Assembly: GCF_013035315.1 (NCBI RefSeq)
Contig: NZ_WQHP01000006.1
Coordinates: forward strand, 1 to 64,000
Source of the DNA: Ruegeria arenilitoris
GTDB taxonomy: Bacteria > Pseudomonadota > Alphaproteobacteria > Rhodobacterales > Rhodobacteraceae
Reading direction: 5' to 3'
Length of the DNA: 64,000 nucleotides
Each line of letters begins with the position of its first letter. Position 1 is the stretch's first letter. Shown here piece by piece: positions 36,408 through 46,282 of the stretch. A program made the translations under genes and the position numbers. Below the pieces are notes generated by a model. It was not told where the DNA came from. It did no database searches and saw nothing but the letters and a program-made list of their open reading frames with translations.

Positions 36408-36902
36408 TTCCAGTAGTTCGCGCGGAATGACAAACCCTTCGACCTCGCCACTCTGCCAGCGAATTTCTGACCAATCGCTCAAATCAAATCGGATCACCGT
36501 CGTCGCGCAGGTGGGGTAGTCGTAGAACCTTGCGTGGTCCGGCGGATGTTTGACAATCCGCTCAGCAAATTTCGAGATTCCGGGATTGTGGCCCAGCATC
36601 AGAACAGTTTGCCCGGTTGCACCGGAAAGCTCGATCAGCATGTCTGCGGGCTCCGCAAGATAAAGCGCGCGGTGAAAGCACAGTTTTTCAGCCTGCAGAC
36701 CCATCCTGCCCCAGGTTTCCCGCGTTCTGGTCGCGGTCGAACTGAGCACTTCGTCCGGTAGCCATCCGTTTTCACGCAGCCACGCCCCAATTGCCGGGGC
36801 AGACTTGCGACCGCGCTTGTTCAACGGGCGATCATGATCCGCCAGGGCCGGGCTGTCCCAACTGGATTTGGCATGGCGGGTCAGGATCAGTCTGCGGCTC
36901 AT
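36405..36902 (-). CDS. sixA: SixA-type histidine phosphatase
   Basis: A 165-residue phosphohistidine phosphatase with the RHG-type catalytic motif LTRHAKSSWD near residue 8 and the second histidine in MLGHNPGISKFAERI near residue 103. In E. coli SixA dephosphorylates the HPt domain of ArcB or the NPr branch of the PTS; the partner here is unknown. It overlaps the upstream ferredoxin-like gene in ATGA, so the two are co-translated. Confidence 0.88.
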   Translation of the reverse strand: MSRRLILTRHAKSSWDSPALADHDRPLNKRGRKSAPAIGAWLRENGWLPDEVLSSTATRTRETWGRMGLQAEKLCFHRALYLAEPADMLIELSGATGQTVLMLGHNPGISKFAERIVKHPPDHARFYDYPTCATTVIRFDLSDWSEIRWQSGEVEGFVIPRELLE

Positions 36903-37585
36903 GACGGGTGAAACGCTCTCATGTGGTGGGCGGATTGCTCAGGGTCCCGTCCGGCACCCGCGCTAAGCGGGCAGGATAGTCGCGCAAGGCATCCGCCCGT
37001 CATGCAGGCTTGGCCTTGAACGGTGGACAGGTGGTCGTGGCAGGCTGCGACGTCATAGAAACTTTGACTGTTCAGCGCGCTCACCGGGCAGGTTTGGGTG
37101 CAAGGCGCTGCGCAGGTGGAGCAAGGTGATACACCCTTCGTCGCGGGGATCTTAAACTCCAGCTCGAAGTGCAGAGCGCCCCGGAATGAGATCATCATGC
37201 CGACCTCATCATGCACCAAGGCACCAACGGGGCTGCTAAAGGTGCGCCCTGATTTCAACGCCCAGTCAATAAACGGTGCATAGGGTGGACCACCAAATGG
37301 AAAATGCGCTTGGGCCGAAAAGTCCTGCGCCAATTGTCCGACTACGCGAAGGGACCAGCGATCAACCGGGTCGTCGCCTTGCCATTCGTCTGAAGCCTTG
37401 AGAGTAGGCCAAAAATCGGCCCCTGCGCCCAGCAGGATAAGCGTGCCGCCGTCCAGTTGCTTGGCATCGACAACGCGTGGATGAAGTGCCCCCATGACGA
37501 TCAAACCGGCCGCGTTTGCAGCCTGTTCAACCTGTTCATAAATATACGTTGCAGCGTCAGAGGAGAGTTTGGTGCGGTCTGGCAT
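36899..37585 (-). CDS. Ferredoxin-like iron-sulfur protein
   Basis: A 228-residue protein with a cysteine cluster near residue 155, CSTCAAPCTQTCPVSAL, in the pattern C-x2-C-x3-C-x3-CP that suits one 4Fe-4S centre, and three further cysteines downstream (ACHDH, ACMTGGCLARLSCP). The amino-terminal 150 residues carry no recognised fold but resemble the front domain of QueG-like proteins. GAGGAGGAG lies before the start. The one-operon pairing with sixA suggests a linked role, but no function is established. Confidence 0.65.
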   Translation of the reverse strand: MPDRTKLSSDAATYIYEQVEQAANAAGLIVMGALHPRVVDAKQLDGGTLILLGAGADFWPTLKASDEWQGDDPVDRWSLRVVGQLAQDFSAQAHFPFGGPPYAPFIDWALKSGRTFSSPVGALVHDEVGMMISFRGALHFELEFKIPATKGVSPCSTCAAPCTQTCPVSALNSQSFYDVAACHDHLSTVQGQACMTGGCLARLSCPLSAGAGRDPEQSAHHMRAFHPS

Positions 37586-37603
37586 GTCTCCTCCTCTTGA
37601 GGC

Positions 37604-38467
37604 TTAGTCCGGGCGGATCAGTGATCCGGCCCCGTGTTCTGTGTATAGCTCAAGGAGGACCGCATTGGGGGCTCGTCCGTCCAGAATGACGACCGCCCGA
37701 ACGCCACTGTGCAGCGCATCCAGCGCGGTTTCGGTCTTGGGGATCATACCGCCTGCAATCGTGCCATCCAGCGTCATCTCGCGGATCTGACCGGCTTTCA
37801 GCTCAGTTACAACGTCCCCTGCGGCGTTCTTGACGCCAGAGACGTCTGTCAGCAGTAGCAGGCGATCGGCTTTCAGTGCGGATGCAATGGCACCAGCGGC
37901 TGTATCACCGTTGACGTTGAACGTCTCGCCGTTGCGTCCCGCGCCCAGCGGGGCGATCACCGGAATTACATCATGAGCAAACAGGTTGTGCAGGATTTTC
38001 GGGTTCATCTCAGCCGGGCTGCCAACAAAACCCAGAGATTCATCGGTTTGATCGCAGAGCATCAACTGCGCGTCCTTGCCGGACAGTCCCACCGCCATTC
38101 CGCCCTGATCGTTGATCGCCTGAACGATGCGTTTGTTGACAAGACCAGACAGCACCATCTCGACCACCTCGACGGTGGCTTTATCTGTGACACGTTTGCC
38201 GTTCACGAATTCAGATTGTATGTCCAGCTTGTCCAGCATCGCGTTGATCATCGGGCCGCCGCCATGCACGATCACCGGGTTCACACCGACCTGACGCATC
38301 AGAACGACATCGCGGGCAAAGCTTTCCATTGCTTCGTCACTGCCCATGGCGTGGCCGCCAAGTTTGATGACGACAATCGCACCGTCATAGCGTTGCAGAT
38401 AGGGCAATGCGCTGTTCAGCGTTGCGGCGGTGGCGATCCAGTCCCGGTTCATGTCTCGTGTCTTCAT
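37604..38467 (-). CDS. argB: Acetylglutamate kinase
   Basis: A 287-residue amino-acid kinase with [11 protein letters not shown] near residue 32, the substrate loop [14 protein letters not shown] near 68, and [19 protein letters not shown]. It phosphorylates N-acetylglutamate in the second step of arginine biosynthesis. The true start is the ATG at 38467 ([10 protein letters not shown]) with GAGGGACAGCC ahead; the longer frame is rejected. It is transcribed alone or with the genes below. Confidence 0.95.
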   Translation of the reverse strand: MKTRDMNRDWIATAATLNSALPYLQRYDGAIVVIKLGGHAMGSDEAMESFARDVVLMRQVGVNPVIVHGGGPMINAMLDKLDIQSEFVNGKRVTDKATVEVVEMVLSGLVNKRIVQAINDQGGMAVGLSGKDAQLMLCDQTDESLGFVGSPAEMNPKILHNLFAHDVIPVIAPLGAGRNGETFNVNGDTAAGAIASALKADRLLLLTDVSGVKNAAGDVVTELKAGQIREMTLDGTIAGGMIPKTETALDALHSGVRAVVILDGRAPNAVLLELYTEHGAGSLIRPD

Positions 38468-38530
38468 GGCTGTCCCTCTGGGGTTCCGTGTTAGGAGGTT
38501 TGTGACGCGCTGCCAAGACCGGATCGTGGC

Positions 38531-38563
38531 ATGGGCCGTCCCAGTTGATGCGGGACGGCCCAT
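38531..38563 (-). terminator. 12-bp inverted repeat after the PepSY gene
   Basis: ATGGGCCGTCCC (38531-38542) is perfectly complementary to GGGACGGCCCAT (38552-38563) around a nine-base loop. It lies six bases beyond the stop of the minus-strand PepSY gene and upstream of argB. No T run follows, so it may be a Rho-assisted or mRNA-stabilising element. Confidence 0.55.
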
Positions 38564-38568
38564 CCAGA

Positions 38569-39972
38569 TTAGCTCATGGCGCGTTTCACGGCAGGGATAT
38601 TGCTGATCAATAGCAAATCCAGCGCCAACACGGCGAGCAGGGTCAGCCCGACCAAGGGGAAGGCCATTGCAGTGAACAGGCCAACCAGAGCGGCTCCTTT
38701 CCACAACGGCATCTCTGACGGCATCGGTGGTGCTGCCAGTCGTCCGGCGCGCTGAGGCCGGCGCTTAACCCACATCACCACACCCGAGATGCAGACAAAG
38801 ATCACCGACAGGCAGAACACCAGGTTCAGGATAAAGTTCCACGTCCCCATCAGGCCCATGTGGAATGGAATCCCGACGGCCATGGACTTGCCCATCAACG
38901 AATAGTCTTCGTACCGAACATCGGCGAGGATTTTGCCCGTGAACTGATCTACGTGCACCGTCCTGTCATTCACCGGATCGGTCGAGTCGCTGCTCATACT
39001 GTCCCGATTCAGAGTCCAGACGCCGTTTTCCCCGCCCGGATACGCGACCCGGAAACGTCCCGTCATGTCCAGCGCGGTGCCAAGCGCCACGAGGGCATCG
39101 ATATCTACGGGTGTGCCTTGGGGTACACCGTCGATCCCGGCATCAGAACCCGAGGCCGGCATCGGCGTTTGTTCCAGCGCCCATGGGACTTCGTTCTGGT
39201 GGCCGTGGTTCATGCTGGCGTGGGTCTCGTCCGACAAGGGAACGTTATCCCATTTCTCGGCTGGGAAACTGCTCCAGGGTTGCACGATCATGCCGCCCCA
39301 GACGCCCGCCCAAGACAGACCCGAAATCAGGAAGACCACCAGCAACCCGGATATCCAAAACCCAACCACCGCGTGCAGGGACTTCCAAAAGGCGCGACCA
39401 CGTGCGCGCAGATTCGGGACAAATGCAGCGATGGCATTGCCGCGCGGCCACCACAGGTAGAGGCCGGTGAAGACCAGCAAAAGGCTCAACCCGGCGGCGA
39501 TCTCAAGAACGCGGTCGCCAGTTGTGCCGATCAGAAGGGTCGAGTGAATGTTGTCCGCCAGATCATACCAACCTGCGCGCCGGTCCCAGACTTGCAGGAC
39601 GTCCCCGGCATAAGGGTCGACGGCCACAAGGCGCTGGCCTTCTTCGGATTTGATCCGAAACACAGTGGCCAGATCAGCCGCTTTGGGGCCGATCCACTCG
39701 ACCACTGTACCGGGTACCGCGTTCAAGGCTATCTCGGCTTGTTGTGAGGCGGGTAGGGCAGCGCCCTGAACCTCGACTGCGATCTTTTCGCCGTCGCGAC
39801 CGTCGAATTGCGTGATGAACATCATCATCAGCCCAGTAACTGCCAGAATGATCAGGAAAGGGATGACGAAGATCCCTGCGTAGAAATGCCACCGCCAAGC
39901 GGCGAAATAGAACTTTTGCGCAGCAGTCTTCTGCGCCGGGGTGTTCCCTAGGGTTTGGCTGTCCAATGCCAT
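38569..39972 (-). CDS. PepSY-associated membrane protein
   Basis: A 467-residue protein with about four or five membrane segments: one at residues 22-50 ([20 protein letters not shown]), others near 180, 230, 375 and 440. Two periplasmic PepSY-like regions lie between. This layout (PF03929) is found near iron or siderophore uptake genes and some members act as ferric reductases; histidines such as RWHFYAG and HMGLMGTW could ligate haem. The ATG at 39972 is preferred to the 17-codon longer form. It precedes the argB inverted repeat. Confidence 0.75.
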   Translation of the reverse strand: MALDSQTLGNTPAQKTAAQKFYFAAWRWHFYAGIFVIPFLIILAVTGLMMMFITQFDGRDGEKIAVEVQGAALPASQQAEIALNAVPGTVVEWIGPKAADLATVFRIKSEEGQRLVAVDPYAGDVLQVWDRRAGWYDLADNIHSTLLIGTTGDRVLEIAAGLSLLLVFTGLYLWWPRGNAIAAFVPNLRARGRAFWKSLHAVVGFWISGLLVVFLISGLSWAGVWGGMIVQPWSSFPAEKWDNVPLSDETHASMNHGHQNEVPWALEQTPMPASGSDAGIDGVPQGTPVDIDALVALGTALDMTGRFRVAYPGGENGVWTLNRDSMSSDSTDPVNDRTVHVDQFTGKILADVRYEDYSLMGKSMAVGIPFHMGLMGTWNFILNLVFCLSVIFVCISGVVMWVKRRPQRAGRLAAPPMPSEMPLWKGAALVGLFTAMAFPLVGLTLLAVLALDLLLISNIPAVKRAMS

Positions 39973-40038
39973 TCTAGTCTCCGGATTCGAAAATTGCCCC
40001 GCGCAGCGCCTGCGCAGGTTCACAAGGAAGGAAGTGAA

Positions 40039-40407
40039 TCAGGAGAAGAGGGGCGGAGCCCTGGCATCGTAGCGGGTGTAAAACCCGGCGCTGCGGTGGG
40101 TAAAGTCGCGATGGTTCCAGCGGGGCTGGATCGACGCCGCGAACGGCACAACCGCACCGACCGAGGGCAGAACAATATCAGAGCTTAGACCCGCGAAAGG
40201 GCACAGGATGCGCTGATCCGTGTCGTCATGTACGGGTTCGTCCGTGTTCAGATCGACCCATTGTTCGACCGTACCTTCGCCGGTGCAGATCACCAGCAGA
40301 ACTTTCCCGTCGCTGCCCATCGCGGGCATCCAGCCTTGCGGGATTGCGCTGGTCAGCACCAGTGCAATCACCGTCAGCACTGGAAAAATGCGGGTTAGGA
40401 AACTCAT
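40039..40407 (-). CDS. DUF2946-like exported protein
   Basis: A 122-residue protein with an amino-terminal hydrophobic segment (LTRIFPVLTVIALVLTSAI) and a small region VLLVICTGEGTVEQW and RILCPFA with two cysteines, as in DUF2946 proteins. Such proteins often accompany TonB-dependent metal uptake or copper genes. It begins on the ATGA overlap with engB and runs towards the PepSY gene 66 bases away, suggesting one transcript. Confidence 0.55.
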   Translation of the reverse strand: MSFLTRIFPVLTVIALVLTSAIPQGWMPAMGSDGKVLLVICTGEGTVEQWVDLNTDEPVHDDTDQRILCPFAGLSSDIVLPSVGAVVPFAASIQPRWNHRDFTHRSAGFYTRYDARAPPLFS

Positions 40408-41057
40408 TCCAGATGCGCGATGATCGAACGAAGCGTCGGAATGCCGTCACCTTTCTCGGACGAGGTCAGGACGATCTCGGGGAAGGCGGCAGGGTGTTTA
40501 GACAGCGCACCACGCACTTGATCCAGTACTTTCTGACGTTCATTGGCCTTCACCTTGTCGGCTTTGGTCATCACGCACTGAAACGTCACGGCGCTGGTGT
40601 CCAACAGCTTCATGATCTCGGCATCGACGGGTTTCACACCATGGCGCGAGTCAATCAGAACAAAGGCCCGGCGCAGGGTCTGACGGCCGCTGAGGTATTG
40701 TTTCAGCAAACGCTGCCACTTTTCCACGACCTTCACCGGGGCGTTGGCGTATCCATATCCGGGCAGGTCCACCAGATACAGTTCGGGCCCTTGTGTGAAA
40801 AAGTTGATCTCTTGGGTACGTCCGGGCGTGTTCGAAGCGCGTGCCAGACCTTTGGTGCCGGTCAGCGCGTTGATCAGGCTGGATTTGCCCACGTTTGAAC
40901 GTCCGGCAAAGCATACCTCAAGCCGGTCAGGTGCTGGCAGGCCGTTCATGGCGACCACACCTTTGACAAATTCAGACGGTCCCGCGAACAGTTTGCGACC
41001 GCGTTCCAGCGCGAATTCGTCCGGTTCTTCGGCCAATGGGAAAGGCAGAGTGTTCAT
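40404..41057 (-). CDS. engB: Ribosome-biogenesis GTPase EngB (YihA/YsxC)
   Basis: A 217-residue TrmE-Era-EngA-EngB-type GTPase: G1 GRSNVGKSS near residue 50, G3 DLPGYGYA near 97, G4 TKAD near 160 and G5 TSSEKGDG near 195. It supports 50S maturation. The ATG at 41057 gives the family start (MNTLPFPLAEEPDE) and overlaps the MOSC gene in ATGA. It is part of the yidC-MOSC-engB run. Confidence 0.94.
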   Translation of the reverse strand: MNTLPFPLAEEPDEFALERGRKLFAGPSEFVKGVVAMNGLPAPDRLEVCFAGRSNVGKSSLINALTGTKGLARASNTPGRTQEINFFTQGPELYLVDLPGYGYANAPVKVVEKWQRLLKQYLSGRQTLRRAFVLIDSRHGVKPVDAEIMKLLDTSAVTFQCVMTKADKVKANERQKVLDQVRGALSKHPAAFPEIVLTSSEKGDGIPTLRSIIAHLE

Positions 41058-41791
41058 AGCAGATGCACCTTGTCGCCGACCGAGATTTCGCCACCTCGAA
41101 TGACCTCGGCATAGACACCGAAGTCCTGATGCCCCCATGTTTCCAGCGCGCCCAGAGTGTCGGCATCGCGTTGGCCCGTGTCAGGGTTGGCGGTTGTTGC
41201 GAGACAGCGGGTGATCCGTTCGCGCACTCGGAATACGACCGCGCCAATCTGAACTTCGCGACCGATCCAGTCGAACTCTTCCCACAGCGGCAAGCCATCA
41301 AACCAGATATTGCCGCGCCAGCGATGGATCGACAGATCGGTATCCAGCTTTTGGCCAACGGCGCGGTTCGATGCCATGTTGCAAAGGCTGATCGACGGAA
41401 AATCACTGTCGGTCATTCCACGACCCGGAGCCCGTATGATCCGCGCCGAGGCGGCACGGTCAGCGGGCATCAACGGTTTGACCCAATCCAGAAAAGCCTG
41501 AACCTCGTGATCCGGATCAAAGGTCAATTCGGGACGATCCGGGTGAGACAGGGTCAGGCTCTTTCCGTTGGTGTGTGCCTCAATCGCCATCAACTGCGGT
41601 GCCTTTGCGCCACGACTGAAATTGGCGCACGGCACCCAATCCGACCCGTCCGCTTTGGACGCCTCATGCGCAACCGCCCAAACACGATCCCCGGGCATGG
41701 TCTGCCCGGGGGTCATGGTTACGGATTGCACAGCTTCACGACCGTGGCTTTTGATCGGATGCCGCCAGAGGCTGGTCACTTCACCGGTCAT
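41054..41791 (-). CDS. MOSC-domain protein
   Basis: A 245-residue protein with an amino-terminal MOSC_N beta-barrel (VTSLWRHPIKSHGREAVQSV) and a carboxy MOSC domain with RCLATTANPDTGQRD, holding the cysteine that binds sulfur or molybdenum cofactor. Homologues include mARC-type reductases and YcbX. It overlaps engB downstream and yidC upstream by four bases each, so it is firmly embedded in the operon. Confidence 0.88.
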   Translation of the reverse strand: MTGEVTSLWRHPIKSHGREAVQSVTMTPGQTMPGDRVWAVAHEASKADGSDWVPCANFSRGAKAPQLMAIEAHTNGKSLTLSHPDRPELTFDPDHEVQAFLDWVKPLMPADRAASARIIRAPGRGMTDSDFPSISLCNMASNRAVGQKLDTDLSIHRWRGNIWFDGLPLWEEFDWIGREVQIGAVVFRVRERITRCLATTANPDTGQRDADTLGALETWGHQDFGVYAEVIRGGEISVGDKVHLL

Positions 41792-43617
41792 TTGTCATCC
41801 GTTTTTGGCGTTCGCTTAAAGCCGGATTTGATGTTGCCAAACACATCAGGTTTGTAACCCTGGCTGCGCATGATCAGATACTGTTGCGTGAAGGTGATCG
41901 TGTTGTTCGCGATCCAGTAGACCACCAGCCCGCTGGCAAAGCTGCCTAGCATGAACATGAACACCCACGGCATCCAGGCAAAGATCATTGCCTGTGTCGG
42001 ATCGGTTGGTGCCGGGTTCAGCTTTTGCTGCAGCCACATCGAGATACCCAGCAGCAGTGGCAGGATGCCGATGAAGATCAGCGCCATGAAGGTGTCCGGC
42101 TGCGGACCGCCCCAGGGCAGCAGGCCGAACAGGTTCATGATCGAAGTCGGATCCGGCGCGCTGAGATCCTGGAACGGGCCAAACCACGGGGCCTGACGCA
42201 GTTCGATGGTGACAAAGATCACTTTATACAGCGAGAAGAAGATCGGGATCTGTAGAAGGATCGGCAAACAGCCTGCGGCCGGGTTAACCTTTTCCTTTTT
42301 GTACAGCTCCATCATGCCCTGCTGCATCTTCTGACGATCGTCGCCCGCGGCCTCTTTCAGGGCTTCCATCTGCGGCTGCAGTTCTTTCATCTTCGCCATC
42401 GAGACGTAGGATTTGAACGCCAGCGGGAACAGGATCGCCTTGATGATCAGCGTCAGGCCGATGATCGACCAGCCCATGTTCCCAATCAGGACGTTGATGT
42501 TGTGCAGCAGCCAGAAGATCGGCTTGGTCAGGAAATAGAACCAACCCCAGTCAATGCTGTCGATGAATTTCTGTACGCCCTCGTTCTGGTACTCGCGGAT
42601 GGTTTCCCATTCCTTGGCACCAGCAAACAGTCGTGTAGTGACCTCTTCGGTCGCGCCAGGGGCAACGGCCACGGTGGGCAGGACGGTCTCTGTCTGATAG
42701 ATTTTGCGGCGCGCGTCGTATTTTGCAGCGGCTTTGAAGGCGGCCCCTTCTTCCGGGATCAGGGTGGTCATCCAGTAGTGGTCTGTAAAGCCAACCCAGC
42801 CACCTTCTTTGACTTGAAAGACTTCGGCTTGCGCGCGTTCATTCGGATCAATGTCAAAGTCGCGCACGTCGCCATAGTCGATTTCGTCCAGGACGCCGTC
42901 GGCCATGACCATAACGCCTTCATGTAGGATGAAGAAGTTCTTCAGGCCGGGCAGGTCGCCGTCTTCGCCAATGCCATGGCGGGCCAGGATACCATAGGGT
43001 GCCATGCCAACTTCGGCCTGGGTGTTGTTCTGGACGGACTGGGTGACGGTGAACATGTAGTCGTGATCAACCGCAATGCTACGGCGGAAAGTCAGGCCGT
43101 TGCCGTTGTCCCATTTCAGGGTCACGGGCGTATCCACGCCGAGGGTCTCACCGCTTTCGACAGTCCAGAGGGTGTTCGGGCCGGGCACATCAGCCCCGGC
43201 GACGCCCGCGCCCGGCGCCCATCCGTACAAGGCGTAGTAGGCGGACTCGGAACCAACCGGCGAAAGCAGCTCGACGATAGGCGCGCCTTCGTCGATCGAA
43301 ACTTTGTAGTCCTTCAGGAACAGCTCATCGATGCGACCGCCAGACAAGGACAGGCTGCCCTTCAGGCGCGGCGTTTCGATATCGATCCGCGGGGCCTGCG
43401 CGTCAGGCTCAACTTCTGTCGCGTCTGCAGTAGCTTCGCCAACTGCGTTGGTCCCCGCCGCGCTGGGCGTTTGAATCTCGGTGCCGTCCGTTGCACTGAT
43501 CTCGGTCGCTTCCGGCGGAGTGGTCTGCTCGGGAGGAGGAAAGAGCACGAACCAAACCAGGATCACCAGAAAGCTGAGCGCGGTTGCGAGGATGAGATTC
43601 TTATTCTGATCGTCCAT
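41788..43617 (-). CDS. yidC: Membrane protein insertase YidC
   Basis: A 609-residue insertase with the gram-negative layout: an amino-terminal membrane anchor (NLILATALSFLVILVWFVLF), a linker rich in Ala/Thr/Glu, the large periplasmic P1 domain to about residue 360, then the 60KD_IMP core with five membrane segments, including a conserved KEKVNPAAGCLPILLQIPIF loop. The start at 43617 gives the classic MDDQNKNLILA. It works with YidD and SecY in the inner membrane. Confidence 0.95.
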   Translation of the reverse strand: MDDQNKNLILATALSFLVILVWFVLFPPPEQTTPPEATEISATDGTEIQTPSAAGTNAVGEATADATEVEPDAQAPRIDIETPRLKGSLSLSGGRIDELFLKDYKVSIDEGAPIVELLSPVGSESAYYALYGWAPGAGVAGADVPGPNTLWTVESGETLGVDTPVTLKWDNGNGLTFRRSIAVDHDYMFTVTQSVQNNTQAEVGMAPYGILARHGIGEDGDLPGLKNFFILHEGVMVMADGVLDEIDYGDVRDFDIDPNERAQAEVFQVKEGGWVGFTDHYWMTTLIPEEGAAFKAAAKYDARRKIYQTETVLPTVAVAPGATEEVTTRLFAGAKEWETIREYQNEGVQKFIDSIDWGWFYFLTKPIFWLLHNINVLIGNMGWSIIGLTLIIKAILFPLAFKSYVSMAKMKELQPQMEALKEAAGDDRQKMQQGMMELYKKEKVNPAAGCLPILLQIPIFFSLYKVIFVTIELRQAPWFGPFQDLSAPDPTSIMNLFGLLPWGGPQPDTFMALIFIGILPLLLGISMWLQQKLNPAPTDPTQAMIFAWMPWVFMFMLGSFASGLVVYWIANNTITFTQQYLIMRSQGYKPDVFGNIKSGFKRTPKTDDK

Positions 43618-43740
43618 CTGGGACAGCCACCTTGAGCAGTGAAAGACACCCGCTGGGTTCAACAGAGTGCAGGGCCAAAGGTCAAGCGGAATCGCCCTTA
43701 ATTTTATCTCGGATCAGCGTTCTATTGCGTTAATTCGCGT

Positions 43741-45273
43741 CTATGGCCCTGCTTTGCGCCCGATTTTCGGCATTCCGTTCAGCTTGTTCTGATGTGTTGC
43801 CATCCAATCCAGCGTTTTTTCGAACGGCATGGGTTTTCCAATCCCAAAGCCCTGGACGCGATCACAACCCAGTTGCGCTATCAGAGCATGTTCGCCGGGG
43901 GTCTCCACCCCTTCGGCCAATGTCTCGACACTCAGCCGCTCTGCCATGGTCAAGATCGCGCTCACCAGTTGTTGCTGGCCGGCGTCACGGTCTGCCTTGG
44001 CCACAAATGAACGGTCGATCTTGATGCGCGACACATCAAAGCGCTTGATTGAGGCAATGGATGCGCGGCCGGTTCCAGAATCGTCCAGGTCGATGCAGCA
44101 GCCCAGTTTGGACATGCTTGTCACATTGCGGGTAATCACGTCATCGGGGCGCCGGGAAAACACGGTTTCAAGGATTTCGACAGCCAGCCGGTCGGGGGTC
44201 AGGTCATTTTGGTCCAGCTCCCATTTCAGCCGGTCAATTAGCGCTGGATCGCGCAGTTCGTCCGACGTGAAGTTTACGCCAATCCGAGGCACCATAACTC
44301 CCGCTCGGTCCCAATCGCGCATCTCGGCAAAGGCGTGGTGGCGCATCACCTGGCCCAGGCGTTCCATCAGATCGGCCTGTTCGGCAAAGGGCAGGAAAAC
44401 CTGGGGCCCTACCACGCCCTTTTGGGGGTGTTCCCACCGGGCCAGAGCCTCAAACCCCGTGATTTGCCCCGTGTCGGTTGAGATCTGCGGCTGAAACCAT
44501 GGGCGGATTTCGCCGCTGTCCAAAGCCGCAAGAAACTCACTGCGCAGATTGGCGCGAACACGGGCCCGGCGTTGTGTTTCCGCCGTGTAGGCGCGGATAG
44601 TAGCCGGACCGTTCCGCTGCGCTTCGCACAAGGCTGCACTTGCGGCTTCAATCCAGTCGGCAAAAGTGTGATCTGAAAGAGTGGATTGCAGGCAGAAACC
44701 GATCGAACAGGATACATAGACACTGGTTCCGTTCAGGACGATCGGTTCGTCAACGGCGGTTTGAATACGCCCCGACATCTGGATGCAGGCCTCAAGATCC
44801 AGAGTGTTTGACGAAGACAGGCCAATGACGATCTTGCCCTGATCGAGACCTGCGGCAATATCCTGCGAGCGGATGACTGACAGAATCCGGCTGCGGAACT
44901 GGTCAGCCATCAGCTGGCCGGCGGCATTCCCGTGCAGATCCAAAAACTCGGGGAACCCGTCCAGTTCGACGATCATGCACGCGGCCTCATGATCTGAACG
45001 CGGGTTTTTCAGCAACGCGCCCATCTCATGTGCGAAGGTTTCTATGGGGGCGAGCCCTCCATCCCCTTTGGCACGTTTGCCCGTGCGACTTGCGGTCGAC
45101 GCGGCCATTGCAAACACAACCGGCAGCGCAAGCGCGACGACGATCAAGGCGCGCTCGCCGCCCGTCCAATAAGCGGCCAGACTGATCGCCGGTGCAAAGG
45201 CCAAAGCGGGCGGCCCGCTTAGCGCCGTGGCCAGAGAATCAATAGCTTTGTTGACTGAGATATGTTTCCACAT
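43741..45273 (-). CDS. EAL-domain protein with degenerate GGDEF
   Basis: A 510-residue protein: two adjacent membrane segments near residues 20-60, a GGDEF-like domain around 80-240 in which the signature has become LDQGKIVIGL (no GGDEF), and an EAL domain from 255 onward. The EAL motif reads FEALARWEHP; further metal and substrate motifs are EILETVF, DLDDSGTG, KIDRSF and AEGVET, so c-di-GMP phosphodiesterase activity is likely. The DDFGTG loop has S in place of F. The GGDEF-like part may only sense GTP. It separates yidC from ttcA. Confidence 0.88.
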   Translation of the reverse strand: MWKHISVNKAIDSLATALSGPPALAFAPAISLAAYWTGGERALIVVALALPVVFAMAASTASRTGKRAKGDGGLAPIETFAHEMGALLKNPRSDHEAACMIVELDGFPEFLDLHGNAAGQLMADQFRSRILSVIRSQDIAAGLDQGKIVIGLSSSNTLDLEACIQMSGRIQTAVDEPIVLNGTSVYVSCSIGFCLQSTLSDHTFADWIEAASAALCEAQRNGPATIRAYTAETQRRARVRANLRSEFLAALDSGEIRPWFQPQISTDTGQITGFEALARWEHPQKGVVGPQVFLPFAEQADLMERLGQVMRHHAFAEMRDWDRAGVMVPRIGVNFTSDELRDPALIDRLKWELDQNDLTPDRLAVEILETVFSRRPDDVITRNVTSMSKLGCCIDLDDSGTGRASIASIKRFDVSRIKIDRSFVAKADRDAGQQQLVSAILTMAERLSVETLAEGVETPGEHALIAQLGCDRVQGFGIGKPMPFEKTLDWMATHQNKLNGMPKIGRKAGP

Positions 45274-45344
45274 CGGGTGTTCGGGCCTCTACCTTGCGTA
45301 CAAAACGCTCTGGCCGACCCTAGGAAACCATTCTGAGTCACTCG

Positions 45345-46238
45345 TTAACGCAACTGAGGAATTTCGTCCGAATTGAGGTCTTTTTCACCCGAACTGAGCA
45401 TAAGATTCTGAAAATCAAACAGTTTCGGGTCCAAAAGATGCGAGGGGCGTGCGTTTGTCAGCGCTCGGAACATCACTTGGCGACGACCGGGGCTGTTCTT
45501 TTCCCACTGGTCGAGAATCTGTTTCACCTGTTGGCGCTGCAACCCGTCTTGGCTGCCACAAAGATCGCAAGGGATGATTGGATAGTTCATCGCGTTGGCG
45601 AATTTCTCGCAATCGGCCTCAGCCACATGGGCAAGAGGGCGAAAGACGAACAGGTCACCTTCTTCGTTGACCAGCTTGGGCGGCATGGTGGCCAGACGGC
45701 CGCCATTGAAGAGGTTCATGAAGAAGGTCTCAAGAATATCGTCGCGATGATGACCCAGCACGACGGCGCTGCACCCTTCCTCGCGCGCGATGCGATACAG
45801 GTTGCCGCGACGCAGGCGGGAACAGAGCGCGCAATAGGTGCGGCCTTGCGGAACCTTATCCATCACAACGGAATACGTGTCCTGATACTCGATCCGATGC
45901 GGCACACCCATGCGTTCCAGAAACTCGGGTAGGACGGTCGCCGGAAATCCGGGTTGTCCCTGATCCAGGTTGCAGGCCAGCAGGTCGACGGGCAGAAGGC
46001 CGCGCCATTTCAGCTCGTACAGTACGGCCAACAGGGTATAGCTGTCCTTGCCGCCCGACAGGCAGACCAGCCAGCGAGGCGGTTTGCCGTCCTTGTCATG
46101 CGCGGACGGGTCCACCATCCCGTATTGCTCGATGGCTTCACGGGTTTGGCGCACGATGCGCTTGCGCAGCTTCTTGAACTCGGTCGTCGAAGGCGCGCCA
46201 GCAAAGAGCGGGTGGATATCGTCAGCTTCGTCAAACAT
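45345..46238 (-). CDS. ttcA: tRNA 2-thiocytidine biosynthesis protein TtcA
   Basis: A 297-residue PP-loop ATPase with [10 protein letters not shown] near residue 60 and the TtcA cysteine motif [12 protein letters not shown] near residue 138, plus a [10 protein letters not shown] pair later, consistent with binding an iron-sulfur cluster. It thiolates cytidine 32 of tRNA. Length and motif order match TtcA rather than TilS. Confidence 0.93.
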   Translation of the reverse strand: MFDEADDIHPLFAGAPSTTEFKKLRKRIVRQTREAIEQYGMVDPSAHDKDGKPPRWLVCLSGGKDSYTLLAVLYELKWRGLLPVDLLACNLDQGQPGFPATVLPEFLERMGVPHRIEYQDTYSVVMDKVPQGRTYCALCSRLRRGNLYRIAREEGCSAVVLGHHRDDILETFFMNLFNGGRLATMPPKLVNEEGDLFVFRPLAHVAEADCEKFANAMNYPIIPCDLCGSQDGLQRQQVKQILDQWEKNSPGRRQVMFRALTNARPSHLLDPKLFDFQNLMLSSGEKDLNSDEIPQLR

Positions 46239-46282
46239 GCGCTGCCCCTACAGCAGTTGACGCAACCGGGCAAGTATTCAGG

